Shown here: positions 20,782-31,066 of the stretch, in pieces | How positions within the stretch are numbered: the stretch's first letter is position 1 | How the letters are laid out: the number at the start of each line of letters is the position of its first letter | Assembly: GCF_016916835.1 (NCBI RefSeq) | Contig: NZ_JAFFIX010000003.1 | Location: 124,001-188,000, forward strand | Reading direction: 5' to 3' | DNA length: 64,000 nucleotides | Source of the DNA: Actinacidiphila bryophytorum | GTDB taxonomy: Bacteria > Actinomycetota > Actinomycetes > Streptomycetales > Streptomycetaceae | Program-made: the position numbers and the translations under genes | The notes under the pieces: generated by a model | Databases searched by the model: none | Told to the model about the DNA's origin: nothing | Seen by the model: the letters and a program-made list of their open reading frames with translations, nothing else

Positions 20782-23517
20782 ATGGACCAGCACAACGGCG
20801 AGCCCGGCGAGCGCCCAGGGCAGGACGAACCGTTCGACGCCTTCGGTGTCAGGAGCGGCGGCACCGGCGGCGGCACCGCCGACCGCGGCGCGCTGGTGCC
20901 CTACGAGCCGCCGCCCGCGCCCTTCGAGCCGGCCGCGCCCGCCGACAGCGCCTTCGCCGACTTCGCCGACTTCCCCGACTTCCCCGACGCCCGTGACCTC
21001 CGCGACGTCCCGGCCGACGCCGGCGCCTTCGACAGCACGCGCCCGGTCGAGCCCTCGCTCTTCGACGCCGCCGCCCCGCTGCCCAAGGCGATACGCCCGG
21101 CCCGCGAACCGCTGGAGCTGACCTCCGGCACCCCCAGCGGCGGCAGCGCCCGGGTGCGCCGCATCGTCACCCCCGACTACCTGCTCACCGTCAACCCGGT
21201 CGACGGCACCGAGGTCACCGTCTGCCCGCCCGAAGAGCGCAGGACCCCCGTACCGCGCACCCGCGCCGAGCGCACCGCCCACCTCGCGGCCCAGCGCCCC
21301 TCGCCGCCGCCGGGACCTCCCGCGCCCGAACTCCCGCTGCTGGAACGGGACGAGGAGCGCGAGCGGCTGATCCGGCTGCTGGCCCGCGGCCGCTCGGTCC
21401 GCGTCACGGGACCGTCGGGCGCCGGGCGCACCGCCCTGCTGGAGTCGGTCGCCAACGCCTGCGCCGACCTCGCCCCCGACGGTGTGCTGTGGCTCTCGGG
21501 CTACCGCCGCACCGTCGGCGACGTCCTGCACGCCCTCTACAGCGTCGTCTACGCCGGTGACGACTACCGCCCCAGCCGCACCGAGCTTCCCGCGCTGCTG
21601 CGCGAGACCGGCGCCGTCGTCGTGGTCGACGACCTCGAATTCGGCGGCACCGCCCTGGAGGAGCTGCTCGCCGCGGCCCCCGAGTGCGCCTTCCTGCTGG
21701 CCGCCACCCCCGACGTCGCCGCACCGCCCGCCGAGTCAATGGTCGAGGAGGTCTTCCTCTCCGGCCTGACCCGGGTCGCCTGCGTCGACCTGCTCACCCT
21801 CGCCGCGGGACGCCCCCTCGAAGAGGACGAGACCGCCTGGGCGGCCGACCTGTGGTTCGAGTCCGAAGGCCTGCCGCTGCGCTTCGTCCAGGCCGGCGCC
21901 CTGCTGCGGCAGCGGGACGCGCTGCGCTTCCCGCCCGAGCCCGACTGGGACGACTCGGTATGGGAGAACGGCACCCCCGCGGCCGGCCCCGCCGCGCCGC
22001 CCCCGGACCTGATACCCGACCTGACCGGCTTCGACGACCCCGCGGCGCCCGACCCCGCGGCCCCGCTGGAGATACCCCCGGTCATACCGCCGCCCGCACG
22101 GGTGCCCAGCGCCGACGTGCCGCTGCCCTCCCTCGCCGAGAGCGCCGCCCCCGCCGACCTGCTCGCCTCCCGGCTGAGCGAGTCCGCCCGCGAAGCGCTC
22201 GCCTTCGCCGTCGCCCTCGACGGCGAATGCCCGCACCCCTCGCACCTGCCCGCCCTGGTCGGTGACACCCACGGCGACGCCGCACTCGGCGAGATGACCG
22301 CGGTGGGCCTGGCCGTCCCGGTCGCCGCGCACTATCGGCTCGCCGCCGGCGTCACCCAGCAGCTCGCCGCCGCCTTCACCGCGGAGGGCGAGCTGAGCGA
22401 GGTCCAGGCGCACACCGCGGCCCTGCACTACGCCTGGTGGACAGGGCACCCCTCGGTCACCGCGGCCCGCGCCGCCGCCGAGTCCGAGGCGATCATCGCC
22501 GCCATGACCGCCTGCCGCGACAACGGCAACCCCACCGCCGCGGTGCTGCTGGCCCGCACGGTCGCGCCCGTCTTCGCCGCCGCCCTGCACTGGGGCGCCT
22601 GGGAGCGGGCGCTGCGGATCGGCCAGGAGGCCGCCCGACTGTCCGGCGAGGTCGCGGAAGAGGCCTACTTCCACCACGAGTTGGGTGTGCTGGCGCTCTG
22701 CAGCGGCACGATGGACCGGGCCAGGGCGGAACTGGAGGCGTCCATCGCGCTGCGCGGCGCCCTCGCCGACCGGCAGGGCACCGTGGTCGGCCGCCGCACC
22801 CTGGCGCTGGTGGACGACCTCGACCCGGCCGGGTCCCGGCTCGAACTCCCCCCGGCCGCCGCCGACTTCGACGCCACACCGGAAGCGCCCGCCGTCACCG
22901 CCCCGCTGGCCGTCATCCACCAGCGCCCGCCCGCCCACCACGCGCCCGAGCCCGGCCCCAAGCGGCTCGCCGTCGTCGGCACCCGCCGCAACATGGTCGC
23001 CGCCGGCACCGGTGTGCTGCTGGCCGCGGTGCTCGGCACGATCGTCACCCTGGGTGCCACGTCGGGCGGCGACGGCGACCAGAAGAACCAGGTCAAGCCG
23101 CTGGAGTCGTCCCAACAGGAGGCGACGGACGCCCCGTCCACGACCTCCCCCGAGACGACATCCCCGACAGGTACGACGTCGTCGCCGCCCGCGTCGGCGT
23201 CCGCCACCACGACGGGGACCCCGACCACGGCGTCCACGACCGGCGGTTCGACCGGCGCCACGTCCGCGCCTCCGCCGTCGACCTCGACGGGCGGTACGAG
23301 CCAGCCCCCGCCGCCGCCGAGCCACACGTCGGGGCACCCGACGCACACGACGACGAAGCCGCCGCCCTCGTCGCCCCCGCCCACGTCGACTTCGACGACT
23401 CCGGACACCCCGCCTCCGACGACGCCGCCCAGCTCGCCGCCAGAGGTCACCCAGTCCCAGACCGTCTCGGGTGCCCCCGACCTCACCGACACGGCGACGC
23501 CGACCGCGGCGCCGTGA
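20782..23517 (+). CDS. Large ATP-binding (STAND/AfsR-like) membrane-anchored protein
   Basis: 911 aa. An acidic, Pro/Ala/Asp-rich N-terminal third contains a conserved-looking segment RRIVTPDYLLTVNPVDGTEVT (about 130-150). An NB-ARC/AAA-like domain follows with P-loop GPSGAGRT (210-217) and Walker B VVVVDDLEF; the invariant P-loop Lys is Arg216. TPR-like helices lie around 560-690. A single membrane helix (about 742-762, LAVVGTRRN...VLLAAVLGTIVTLGA) is followed by a Thr/Ser/Pro-rich tail of about 130 residues, probably extracellular. It has no DNA-binding domain, so it is not a classical AfsR/SARP. Function unknown; perhaps a sensor or scaffold. Confidence 0.75.
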   Translation: MDQHNGEPGERPGQDEPFDAFGVRSGGTGGGTADRGALVPYEPPPAPFEPAAPADSAFADFADFPDFPDARDLRDVPADAGAFDSTRPVEPSLFDAAAPLPKAIRPAREPLELTSGTPSGGSARVRRIVTPDYLLTVNPVDGTEVTVCPPEERRTPVPRTRAERTAHLAAQRPSPPPGPPAPELPLLERDEERERLIRLLARGRSVRVTGPSGAGRTALLESVANACADLAPDGVLWLSGYRRTVGDVLHALYSVVYAGDDYRPSRTELPALLRETGAVVVVDDLEFGGTALEELLAAAPECAFLLAATPDVAAPPAESMVEEVFLSGLTRVACVDLLTLAAGRPLEEDETAWAADLWFESEGLPLRFVQAGALLRQRDALRFPPEPDWDDSVWENGTPAAGPAAPPPDLIPDLTGFDDPAAPDPAAPLEIPPVIPPPARVPSADVPLPSLAESAAPADLLASRLSESAREALAFAVALDGECPHPSHLPALVGDTHGDAALGEMTAVGLAVPVAAHYRLAAGVTQQLAAAFTAEGELSEVQAHTAALHYAWWTGHPSVTAARAAAESEAIIAAMTACRDNGNPTAAVLLARTVAPVFAAALHWGAWERALRIGQEAARLSGEVAEEAYFHHELGVLALCSGTMDRARAELEASIALRGALADRQGTVVGRRTLALVDDLDPAGSRLELPPAAADFDATPEAPAVTAPLAVIHQRPPAHHAPEPGPKRLAVVGTRRNMVAAGTGVLLAAVLGTIVTLGATSGGDGDQKNQVKPLESSQQEATDAPSTTSPETTSPTGTTSSPPASASATTTGTPTTASTTGGSTGATSAPPPSTSTGGTSQPPPPPSHTSGHPTHTTTKPPPSSPPPTSTSTTPDTPPPTTPPSSPPEVTQSQTVSGAPDLTDTATPTAAP

Positions 23518-23565
23518 GGTACGGCGCCGCGACCGGCGTGTGGGGGGAGGCGGTCAGGGTGTGGG

Positions 23566-24941
<1,376 letters not shown>

Positions 24942-24961
24942 CGGGTATCGAGGAGGAGGGG

Positions 24962-25624
24962 TCAGAAGAGCCGGAGCTTGTCGTCCTCGATGCCGCGCAT
25001 CGCGTCGTAGTCCAGGACGACGCAGTCGATACCGCGGTCGGTGGCCAGCACGCGCGCCTGCGGCTTGATCTCCTGGGCGGCGAACACGCCCCTCACGGGC
25101 GCCAGATGGGGGTCGCGGTTGAGCAGTTCGAGGTAGCGGGTGAGCTGCTCGACACCGTCGATGTCACCGCGGCGCTTCAGCTCGACGGCGACGGTGCCGC
25201 CGGAGGCGTCCCGGCACAGGATGTCGACCGGGCCGATGGCCGTGGGGTACTCGCGGCGGATCAGCGTCCAGCCCTCGCCGAGCACCTCCATGCGGTCGGC
25301 GAGCAGCTCCTGCAGATGCGCCTCGACGCCGTCCTTGATCAGGCCCGGGTCGACGCCGAGTTCGTGCGAGGAGTCGTGCAGGACCTCCTCTATGGTGATG
25401 ATCAGCTGCTCGCCCGCCTTGTTGACGACCGTCCAGACGCCGTCCTCACCCTCCTTGAGCGTGCACGGCGGGGACATCCAGTTGAGCGGTTTGTAGGCCC
25501 GGTCGTCGGCGTGCACCGACAGGCTCCCGTCGGCCTTGACCAGCAGCAGCCGGGTGGCGGACGGAAGGTGGGCGGACAGCCGGCCCGCGTAGTCGACGGA
25601 GCAGCGGGCGATCACAAGGCGCAT
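24962..25624 (-). CDS. nucS: Mismatch-specific endonuclease NucS/EndoMS
   Basis: Makes double-strand breaks at mismatches in the MutS/L-independent mismatch repair of actinobacteria. It is 220 aa: an N-terminal DNA-binding domain and a C-terminal RecB-like nuclease domain with catalytic Asp134 (GPVDIL), Glu148 and Lys150 ([17 protein letters not shown]). The ATG at 25624 lacks a Shine-Dalgarno site; a TAGCGT box ends 8 nt upstream, which suggests a leaderless transcript. The C-terminal DDKLRLF resembles the beta-clamp-interacting tail of the family. Confidence 0.96.
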   Translation of the reverse strand: MRLVIARCSVDYAGRLSAHLPSATRLLLVKADGSLSVHADDRAYKPLNWMSPPCTLKEGEDGVWTVVNKAGEQLIITIEEVLHDSSHELGVDPGLIKDGVEAHLQELLADRMEVLGEGWTLIRREYPTAIGPVDILCRDASGGTVAVELKRRGDIDGVEQLTRYLELLNRDPHLAPVRGVFAAQEIKPQARVLATDRGIDCVVLDYDAMRGIEDDKLRLF

Positions 25625-25632
25625 GGTGGGCC

Positions 25633-25638
25633 ACGCTA
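25633..25638 (-). promoter_or_regulatory. -10 box for a probably leaderless nucS mRNA
   Basis: Minus-strand TAGCGT lies 8 nt before the nucS ATG, with no ribosome-binding site between them. Confidence 0.4.
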
Positions 25639-25874
25639 CTTCACCCGGTGTGCGGCACGCGATTCGGCCCGGGGTCTCCGGGACCGTACGAGTTCGGCCG
25701 ACTACCCCCCGGGACCGAAAATTGGCCGGTTGTGCGTGCTACCTCCTGGTGCGCTCAGCGTTCCAACCCTACGGTTGAAAGCCGGTGGCCGCCGCGCGGG
25801 GGATACGCGGTCGCGGCTGCCGGATCCCGTCCGTACGGCCCCGTGCGCCCACGGGGTCACCGAGAGGAGTACCC

Positions 25875-26267
25875 ATGTCGCTCGACGTCTCTCCGGCCCT
25901 CCTCGAACAGGCCGAGCGAGGCGAGGTCGACGAGCAGGAATTCGTCGACTGCGTCAGGACATCCCTCCCCTACGCGTGGGAGCTGATCAGCTCATTGGTG
26001 GCACAACTCAAGGTGGATGGGGGGAACTTCGCGGACAACCAGGTGCCGCCGCCCAGCGAGAAGGAGCGCGGCCAACTGCTCCGCGCGCTGGCGAGCGACG
26101 CGATACGCGGAGCGCTGCAGCGGCACTTCGGGGTGCGGCTGGCGTTCCAGAACTGCCACCGGGTGGCGGTCTTCCCGCTCGACCCGGCGGTCGGCGAGAG
26201 CTACGACAAGTTCACCTCGGTCAGGTCGCAAGTACTGAACCAGTCACCGGAGTTCAGGGACTGCTGA
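25875..26267 (+). CDS. Conserved hypothetical protein (SCO5389-like family)
   Basis: 130-aa soluble protein from ATG 25875, preceded by GAGAGGAG. It begins MSLDVSPALLEQAERGEVDEQEFVDCVRTSL and is mostly helical with no membrane segment. The sequence and position between nucS and the LLM oxidoreductase match a small family conserved in Streptomyces; its function is not known. It has two Cys near the C-terminus (FQNCHR and FRDC) but no recognised motif. The 250 nt upstream hold no other gene. Confidence 0.8.
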   Translation: MSLDVSPALLEQAERGEVDEQEFVDCVRTSLPYAWELISSLVAQLKVDGGNFADNQVPPPSEKERGQLLRALASDAIRGALQRHFGVRLAFQNCHRVAVFPLDPAVGESYDKFTSVRSQVLNQSPEFRDC

Positions 26268-26367
26268 CCCGTCGGCGGCCCCGTGGCGCAGCTGCGGGAG
26301 CGCAGTAGTCGATCAGTGGCGGCGCGCACAACGGGGCGTGCTCCCGTAACGGGCCATGCACATGTGT

Positions 26368-27396
26368 TCAGGCCAGTTCCGGGAGCACGTCACCGCCGAG
26401 ACGTGCGACGTTGTGCAGCGTCGCGTCGAGGTCGCCGGAGCCCTCGACCAGCAGCGCGAAGCGCGTGATGCCGGTCGCCCGGGCGGTCGCCGCGAGGCGG
26501 TCGGCGCACAGCCGCGGCGGCCCCACCGGGTGCAGCCCGCACAGCAGGTCGGTGTAGGCGTACGGGTCGCGCATCGCCCGCGCCCTGCCGTCGACCGTGC
26601 GGTGCGCGGCCAGGCCCTGCTGCAGCCAGCCCGGCATCGCCTTGCGCAGCGTCTCCACCGCGTCGGAGCGGGTGTCGGCGATCTGGACCACCCCGGCCGA
26701 CACGTGCCCGGCCGCCGCGACCACGTCGGGGGAGTGGCCCGCGGCCAGTGCGGTGCGCCGCCACAGCGCCACCATCCCCGCCTTGTCCTCGTCGCCGCAG
26801 TGCATGCCGAGCAGCATCGGCAGCGCCCGCTCCGCGGCCAGTCGCACGGTGCCGGGGGAGGTGCACGCCACGACCACCTGCGGCCCCTCACCGGCCGGCT
26901 CCAGCTCGTCGGGCCGCGGCACCACCGGCACCTCGGGAAAGGCGTAGCGCGGCCCCTGGCCGCCCACCGAGGGCTCCCGCAGCCAGCGGAGCAGCAGATC
27001 CAGCGACTCGGGGAAACCGTGCTCGTAGGCGGCCGTTCCGGCCCCGAAGACCGCCAGGTCCACCCACGGGCCGCCGCGTCCCACCCCGAGCGTGAAGCGG
27101 CCCCCCGAGGCCAGGTGCAGCAGTGCCGCCTGCTCGCCGAGCGCCACCGGGTGCGCGGTCGGCAGCACGCTCACCGCCGTTCCCACCCCGATCCGCCGGG
27201 TCCTGCCCAGCAGCACCCCCGCCAGCGTCACCGCCGAGGGGCACACGCCGTACGGCACGAAGTGGTGTTCGGCCAGCCACACCGTGTCAAGGCCCGCGGC
27301 CTCGGCCGCCTCCGCCGTCGATATCGCCCGGTGCAGCGGCTCGGCCTGGCCCTGACCGGGGAACTGAGCAGCGAGTACGAACGTCCCAACGCGCAT
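26368..27396 (-). CDS. LLM-class (F420-type) flavin-dependent oxidoreductase
   Basis: Luciferase-like monooxygenase fold, 342 aa from ATG 27396 (AGGGAG site). The N-terminus MRVGTFVLAAQFPGQ, the AEAAGLDTVWLAEHHF segment and LGVGRGGPW are typical of bacterial luciferase-like (LLM) TIM-barrel enzymes that use F420 or FMN. The substrate cannot be predicted. It converges on the SCO5389-like gene, with about 100 nt between the two stops. Confidence 0.88.
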   Translation of the reverse strand: MRVGTFVLAAQFPGQGQAEPLHRAISTAEAAEAAGLDTVWLAEHHFVPYGVCPSAVTLAGVLLGRTRRIGVGTAVSVLPTAHPVALGEQAALLHLASGGRFTLGVGRGGPWVDLAVFGAGTAAYEHGFPESLDLLLRWLREPSVGGQGPRYAFPEVPVVPRPDELEPAGEGPQVVVACTSPGTVRLAAERALPMLLGMHCGDEDKAGMVALWRRTALAAGHSPDVVAAAGHVSAGVVQIADTRSDAVETLRKAMPGWLQQGLAAHRTVDGRARAMRDPYAYTDLLCGLHPVGPPRLCADRLAATARATGITRFALLVEGSGDLDATLHNVARLGGDVLPELA

Positions 27397-27569
27397 CGCC
27401 CACTCCCTCCTTGCCGTGACTAACGCCTGGCACGTGCCAAAGGCACGGCCTTCTGCGGTGTTTTCATGATTTTCGGCCGTGGTGCGGCGGATGCGCCCGT
27501 TCGGGTACCCGGGGGTCCGGCGCGTACCCTGGATGCCGTCCGCGAAGCCAGCAGAGCGCGAGGTGTTCC

Positions 27570-27887
27570 GTGTCGCCGCGACGTAACCACCCGCACGGCG
27601 CCCATCGCCCGGCAGAACGCAGCCAGGAGTCCGGCGTCGGCGGCGCCGGCACCGAGGAGTGGCAGGGCGAGGAGTGGGTGGTGCGGCCCATCGCCGGCGC
27701 CGCGTCCGCCAAGCACTACCGCTGCCCGGGCTGCGACCAGGAGATCCCGCCCGGCGTCGGCCATGTCGTCGCCTGGCGCGAGTACGACGGCCTCGACGAC
27801 CGCAGGCACTGGCACCGCGCCTGCTGGAACGCCAAGGACCGCCGCACCAGCAAGGTGCAGCGGTCCCGTAACGCGCCGAGGTACTGA
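27570..27887 (+). CDS. Small zinc-ribbon protein
   Basis: 105 aa from GTG 27570. The second half carries a likely Zn site: CPGC (about 52-55), followed by His/Trp-rich HWHRACW with a further His and Cys. The N-terminus is polar and disordered. Streptomycete homologs are sometimes labelled ATP/GTP-binding, but no nucleotide-binding motif is present here. It ends 14 nt before a MITE-like repeat. Confidence 0.7.
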   Translation: MSPRRNHPHGAHRPAERSQESGVGGAGTEEWQGEEWVVRPIAGAASAKHYRCPGCDQEIPPGVGHVVAWREYDGLDDRRHWHRACWNAKDRRTSKVQRSRNAPRY

Positions 27888-27901
27888 AACCCCGCCCGCT
27901 G

Positions 27902-28081
27902 CCTAGGGCCTGTCTGACAAATCCCGTCTGCATGGCGGGGTCTGGCACGCACGCTGGCTGCGTTGTCGGTCGTCGGCGCAGCCCGCTGCGCTCTCCTTCC
28001 TCCGCCTTGCCATCGCACGCACCAGACCCCGCCATGCCCGCCCTATGGGCGGACGACGCTATTTGTCAGACAGGCCCTAGG
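27902..28081. mobile_element. MITE-like element with 21-bp terminal inverted repeats
   Basis: 180-bp element bounded by perfect 21-bp inverted repeats (27902-27922 with 28061-28081; ends carry GGGCCTGTCTGACAAAT). A second perfect 15-bp inverted repeat lies inside (27931-27945 with 28022-28036), so the RNA would fold into a long hairpin. CTAG tetramers at both ends (27903-27906 and 28077-28080) could be a target duplication. No coding capacity. The stop codon of the ABC permease lies within its right end. Confidence 0.75.
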
Positions 28082-28850
28082 CGTCGCGCTGCCTGAGCAC
28101 GACGTAGCCGCCGAGCAGCGCCGCCGCGACCCACACCGCCATGATCGCGATACCGCCCCACGGCCCGTACGACACGTGGTCGTCGGTGGACGGCACCACC
28201 TGCATGATCTTCTGGCCGGCCTGGTCGGGGAAGTAGTGCGCGACCTTCTTCACCTTCGGCACCGCCGACAGGATCGGCGAGACCAGGAAGAAGAACGGCA
28301 TCAGGATGCCCAGGCCCAGCATCGGGCTGCGCAGCATCGCCGCCGCGCCCACGCACAGCAGCACCAGCAGCGTCATGTACAGCCCCGCGCCGACGACCGC
28401 GCGCAGCACCCCCGGGTCGCCGATCTGCGCCTTGTGCGAGCCCAGCAGCGCCTGGCCCAGGAAGAAGACCACGAAGCTCGTCGCCATGCCGACCACCAGC
28501 GCCAGCACACCGGCCACCGCGACCTTGCTGGTGTAGAAGGCGCCCCGCTGCGGCACCGCGGCCAGCGACGTGCGGATCATGCCGGTGCTGTACTCGCTCG
28601 ACATCACCAGCACACCGAAGACGATCAGCGCCAACTGGCCCAGCGTCATGCCGAAGAAGGCGGTGTTGGTCGGGTCGAACGTCGCCTGGTCCTCGGTCGA
28701 CAGGTCGTCCCAGGTGTTGTTGAACACCAGGCAGATCACCGCGCCCAGGGCCACGGTCACGATGAAGGCGAGAGCGAGCGTCCAGATGGTCGAGCGGACC
28801 GACTTGATCTTCGTCCACTCCGACTGGAGGACGGCGGAAGGAGCAGCCAT
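28077..28850 (-). CDS. ABC transporter permease (ABC-2 type)
   Basis: 257-aa membrane protein with about six transmembrane helices, preceded by the N-terminal motif LQSEWTKIKSVRSTIW typical of ABC-2 permeases paired with CcmA-like ATPases. The ATG at 28850 is one nt after the ATPase stop, with GGAAGGAG upstream, so the two are co-translated. The TAG stop falls in the CTAG at the edge of the MITE-like repeat; the C-terminus (VLRQRDA) looks intact. Substrate unknown, probably an exporter. Confidence 0.9.
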   Translation of the reverse strand: MAAPSAVLQSEWTKIKSVRSTIWTLALAFIVTVALGAVICLVFNNTWDDLSTEDQATFDPTNTAFFGMTLGQLALIVFGVLVMSSEYSTGMIRTSLAAVPQRGAFYTSKVAVAGVLALVVGMATSFVVFFLGQALLGSHKAQIGDPGVLRAVVGAGLYMTLLVLLCVGAAAMLRSPMLGLGILMPFFFLVSPILSAVPKVKKVAHYFPDQAGQKIMQVVPSTDDHVSYGPWGGIAIMAVWVAAALLGGYVVLRQRDA

Positions 28851-28851
28851 G

Positions 28852-29925
28852 TCAACGCCCCTTTCCAGAGCCGGGGTTGCGCCACTGCGAGCCCCACTGC
28901 TGCCCGCCGGGCTGCTGCTGGGGCGGCTGCCCGGGCTGGGCGGGCGGCGCCGCGGGCGGCTGCTGCCACTGCTGCGCCCCCGGTGCGACCGGCATCGGCG
29001 GCGGGGCGCCGGGTGTCACCGCCCCGTGCGCGTGGTACTCGACCGACTCGGCGGTCAGCTGCATGAACGCTTCCTCCAACGACGCCCGCTGCGGGCTCAG
29101 TTCGTGCAGCACCAGCTGGTGCTGCGCGGCCAGCTCACCGAGCTGCGCGGCCTCGGTACCGGTGATCTCGAACGAGCCGTCGCCGGTCGTCACCACGGTG
29201 TGGCCCGCCGCCGTCAGCACGTCCTTGAACCGCTCGGGCTGCGGGGTGCGCACCCGCACGTAGCTGCGCGAGTTCTTCTCGATGAAGTCGGCCATCGAGG
29301 TGTCGGCCAGCAGCCGCCCCCGGCCGATCACGATCAGGTGCTCCGCGGTCAGCGCCATCTCGCTCATCAGGTGGCTGGAGACGAAGACCGTACGGCCCTG
29401 CGCGGCCAGCCCCTTCATGAGGTTGCGGATCCAGTGGATGCCCTCCGGGTCCAGGCCGTTGACCGGCTCGTCGAACATCAGGATCTCCGGGTCGCCGAGC
29501 AGCGCGGCCGCGATCCCCAGCCGCTGCCCCATGCCCAGCGAGAACCCCTTCGAGCGCTTGCGTGCCACCGCCGTCAGACCCACCGTCTCCAGCACCTCGC
29601 TGACCCGGTGGGCCGGGATGCGGTTGGACTGCGCGATGCACAGCAGATGGTTGTAGGCGGTGCGCCCGCCGTGGATCGCCTTGGCGTCCAGCAGCGCCCC
29701 GATGTGCTTGAGCGGCTCGCTGAGCTGCGCGTAGTGCCGGCCGTCGATACGGACATCGCCGCTGGTCGGGGTGTCGAGGCCGAGCAGCATCCGCATCGTG
29801 GTGGACTTGCCCGCGCCGTTCGGCCCGAGGAATCCGGTCACCACGCCGGGGCGCACGGTGAAGGTCAGATGGTCGACTGCGGTCTTGTCCCCGTACCGCT
29901 TGGTGAGCCCCTGCAACTCAATCAT
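28852..29925 (-). CDS. ABC transporter ATP-binding protein
   Basis: 357 aa from ATG 29925 (MIELQGLTKRYGDKTAV). Walker A is GPNGAGKST (about 33-41), the signature is FSLGMGQRLGIAAAL and Walker B is ILMFDEPVNGLDPEG. After the roughly 300-residue DrrA/CcmA-like part comes a tail of about 60 residues very rich in Pro, Gln and Gly (for example QQWQQPP and PGQPPQQQPGGQQW), which is unusual for an ATPase and may be a protein-binding or disordered segment. Partner of the permease at 28077-28850. Confidence 0.93.
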   Translation of the reverse strand: MIELQGLTKRYGDKTAVDHLTFTVRPGVVTGFLGPNGAGKSTTMRMLLGLDTPTSGDVRIDGRHYAQLSEPLKHIGALLDAKAIHGGRTAYNHLLCIAQSNRIPAHRVSEVLETVGLTAVARKRSKGFSLGMGQRLGIAAALLGDPEILMFDEPVNGLDPEGIHWIRNLMKGLAAQGRTVFVSSHLMSEMALTAEHLIVIGRGRLLADTSMADFIEKNSRSYVRVRTPQPERFKDVLTAAGHTVVTTGDGSFEITGTEAAQLGELAAQHQLVLHELSPQRASLEEAFMQLTAESVEYHAHGAVTPGAPPPMPVAPGAQQWQQPPAAPPAQPGQPPQQQPGGQQWGSQWRNPGSGKGR

Positions 29926-29948
29926 GGGGGCGAGGCTAGCAAGACACG

Positions 29949-29984
29949 GCGGAACCCCCGCACGCGAGCGTGCGAGGGTTCCGC
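29949..29984 (-). terminator. Hairpin downstream of filP
   Basis: Two-part stem (29949-29957 with 29976-29984 and 29959-29964 with 29969-29974, one mismatch between them) and a 4-nt loop. It lies 42 nt past the filP stop and just ahead of the ABC ATPase start. Confidence 0.6.
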
Positions 29985-30025
29985 AAAAACCGTCGGAACA
30001 GCGAGTTCCGCCCTGGCCTGTGGGG

Positions 30026-30961
30026 TCAGCGGGACTGCTGGGCCGGGACGCCGCGCGAGATCGGCTCGTCGTCGGTGGAGCCGGCCGCGGCGACCGCCGC
30101 ACCGGTCAGCGTGGCCAGCATCTCGCGGACGTTGGTCAGCTGGGCGTTGATGCTGTCGCGGCGGTTGGTGAGCGCCGCCAGCTCGCGCTCGGACTCGCTG
30201 CGGATCCGGTCGGCCTTGGCGTTCGCGTCCGCGACGATGTCCTCGGACTGGCGCTGCGCGGTCTCCACGGTCTGGCGGGCACGGCGCTCGGCGTCCGTAC
30301 GCAGCTTCTCCGCCTCCAGGCGCAGCTGCTCGGCACGGTGCTCGATCTCCGCCAGGCGCTTCTCCGCCTTCGCCTGACGCGACGCCAGGTCGCGCTCGGA
30401 CTGCTCGCGGCGCTTGGCCAGGTTCGTCTCGAAGTCCGCTGCGGCCTGGGCGGCCTTGGCGCGGGTCTCCTCGAAGAGCGCGTCGGCCTCCTCACGCTTG
30501 GCCTGGGCGTCCTTCTGGGCGTCGCTGCGCAGCTGCGTCGCGTCGCCCTTCGCCTTGTCGACGATCCTGGCGCCCTCGTCCTCGGCCTTGGCCTTGCGGT
30601 CCGAGGCGAAGGCCTCCGCGTCGTTGCGCACCTGGGCCGCGGCCGACTCGGCCAGCTCGCGGTGCTGCTCGGCGGCCCGACGGGCCTCCTCGCGCAGGTC
30701 CTTGGCCTCTTCCTCGGCCAGGCGGAGGATCTTCTCCACCCGGGCGCCGAGACCGGCGTAGGACGGCTCGGAGTCGTTCACCTGAGCCGCGGCGTTCTGG
30801 GTTTCGAGGTGCAGTTCCTCGATGCGCTTCTCCAGCGCGGTGATCCGGGTCAGTGCACTGTCACGGTCGGCGACGAGCTTGGTGATGCGGTCGTCCACCT
30901 GTCCGCGGTCGTATCCGCGACGCACGAGCTCGAAGCCGAAAGGGGAGGAAGTGTCGCTCAT
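30026..30961 (-). CDS. filP: FilP-like coiled-coil cytoskeletal protein
   Basis: 311 aa, almost wholly coiled coil and rich in Glu, Ala, Arg and Lys. The N-terminus MSDTSSPFGFELVRRGYDRGQVDDRI is the DivIVA-like membrane/tip-targeting segment. FilP forms intermediate-filament-like networks behind hyphal tips, gives hyphae stiffness and interacts with DivIVA and Scy. The length and immediate linkage to scy match S. coelicolor. The ATG at 30961 has GGGGAGG nearby upstream of the A/T-richer leader, and a TAGGAT -10-like box lies at 31010-31005 on this strand. Confidence 0.93.
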   Translation of the reverse strand: MSDTSSPFGFELVRRGYDRGQVDDRITKLVADRDSALTRITALEKRIEELHLETQNAAAQVNDSEPSYAGLGARVEKILRLAEEEAKDLREEARRAAEQHRELAESAAAQVRNDAEAFASDRKAKAEDEGARIVDKAKGDATQLRSDAQKDAQAKREEADALFEETRAKAAQAAADFETNLAKRREQSERDLASRQAKAEKRLAEIEHRAEQLRLEAEKLRTDAERRARQTVETAQRQSEDIVADANAKADRIRSESERELAALTNRRDSINAQLTNVREMLATLTGAAVAAAGSTDDEPISRGVPAQQSR

Positions 30962-31066
30962 GGGGTTCCTGTCGATGATTCAGACCGGTGAGGTGATAGA
31001 GGGAATCCTAGGGGGCTCAGCGGCGTGTCACCGAGCCATTGCGCATTCGGCATGGAGAATGTCCGC

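Noticed and set aside
27902-28081. Complete insertion sequence
   Set aside because: Only 180 bp and without a transposase frame, so at most a non-autonomous element.
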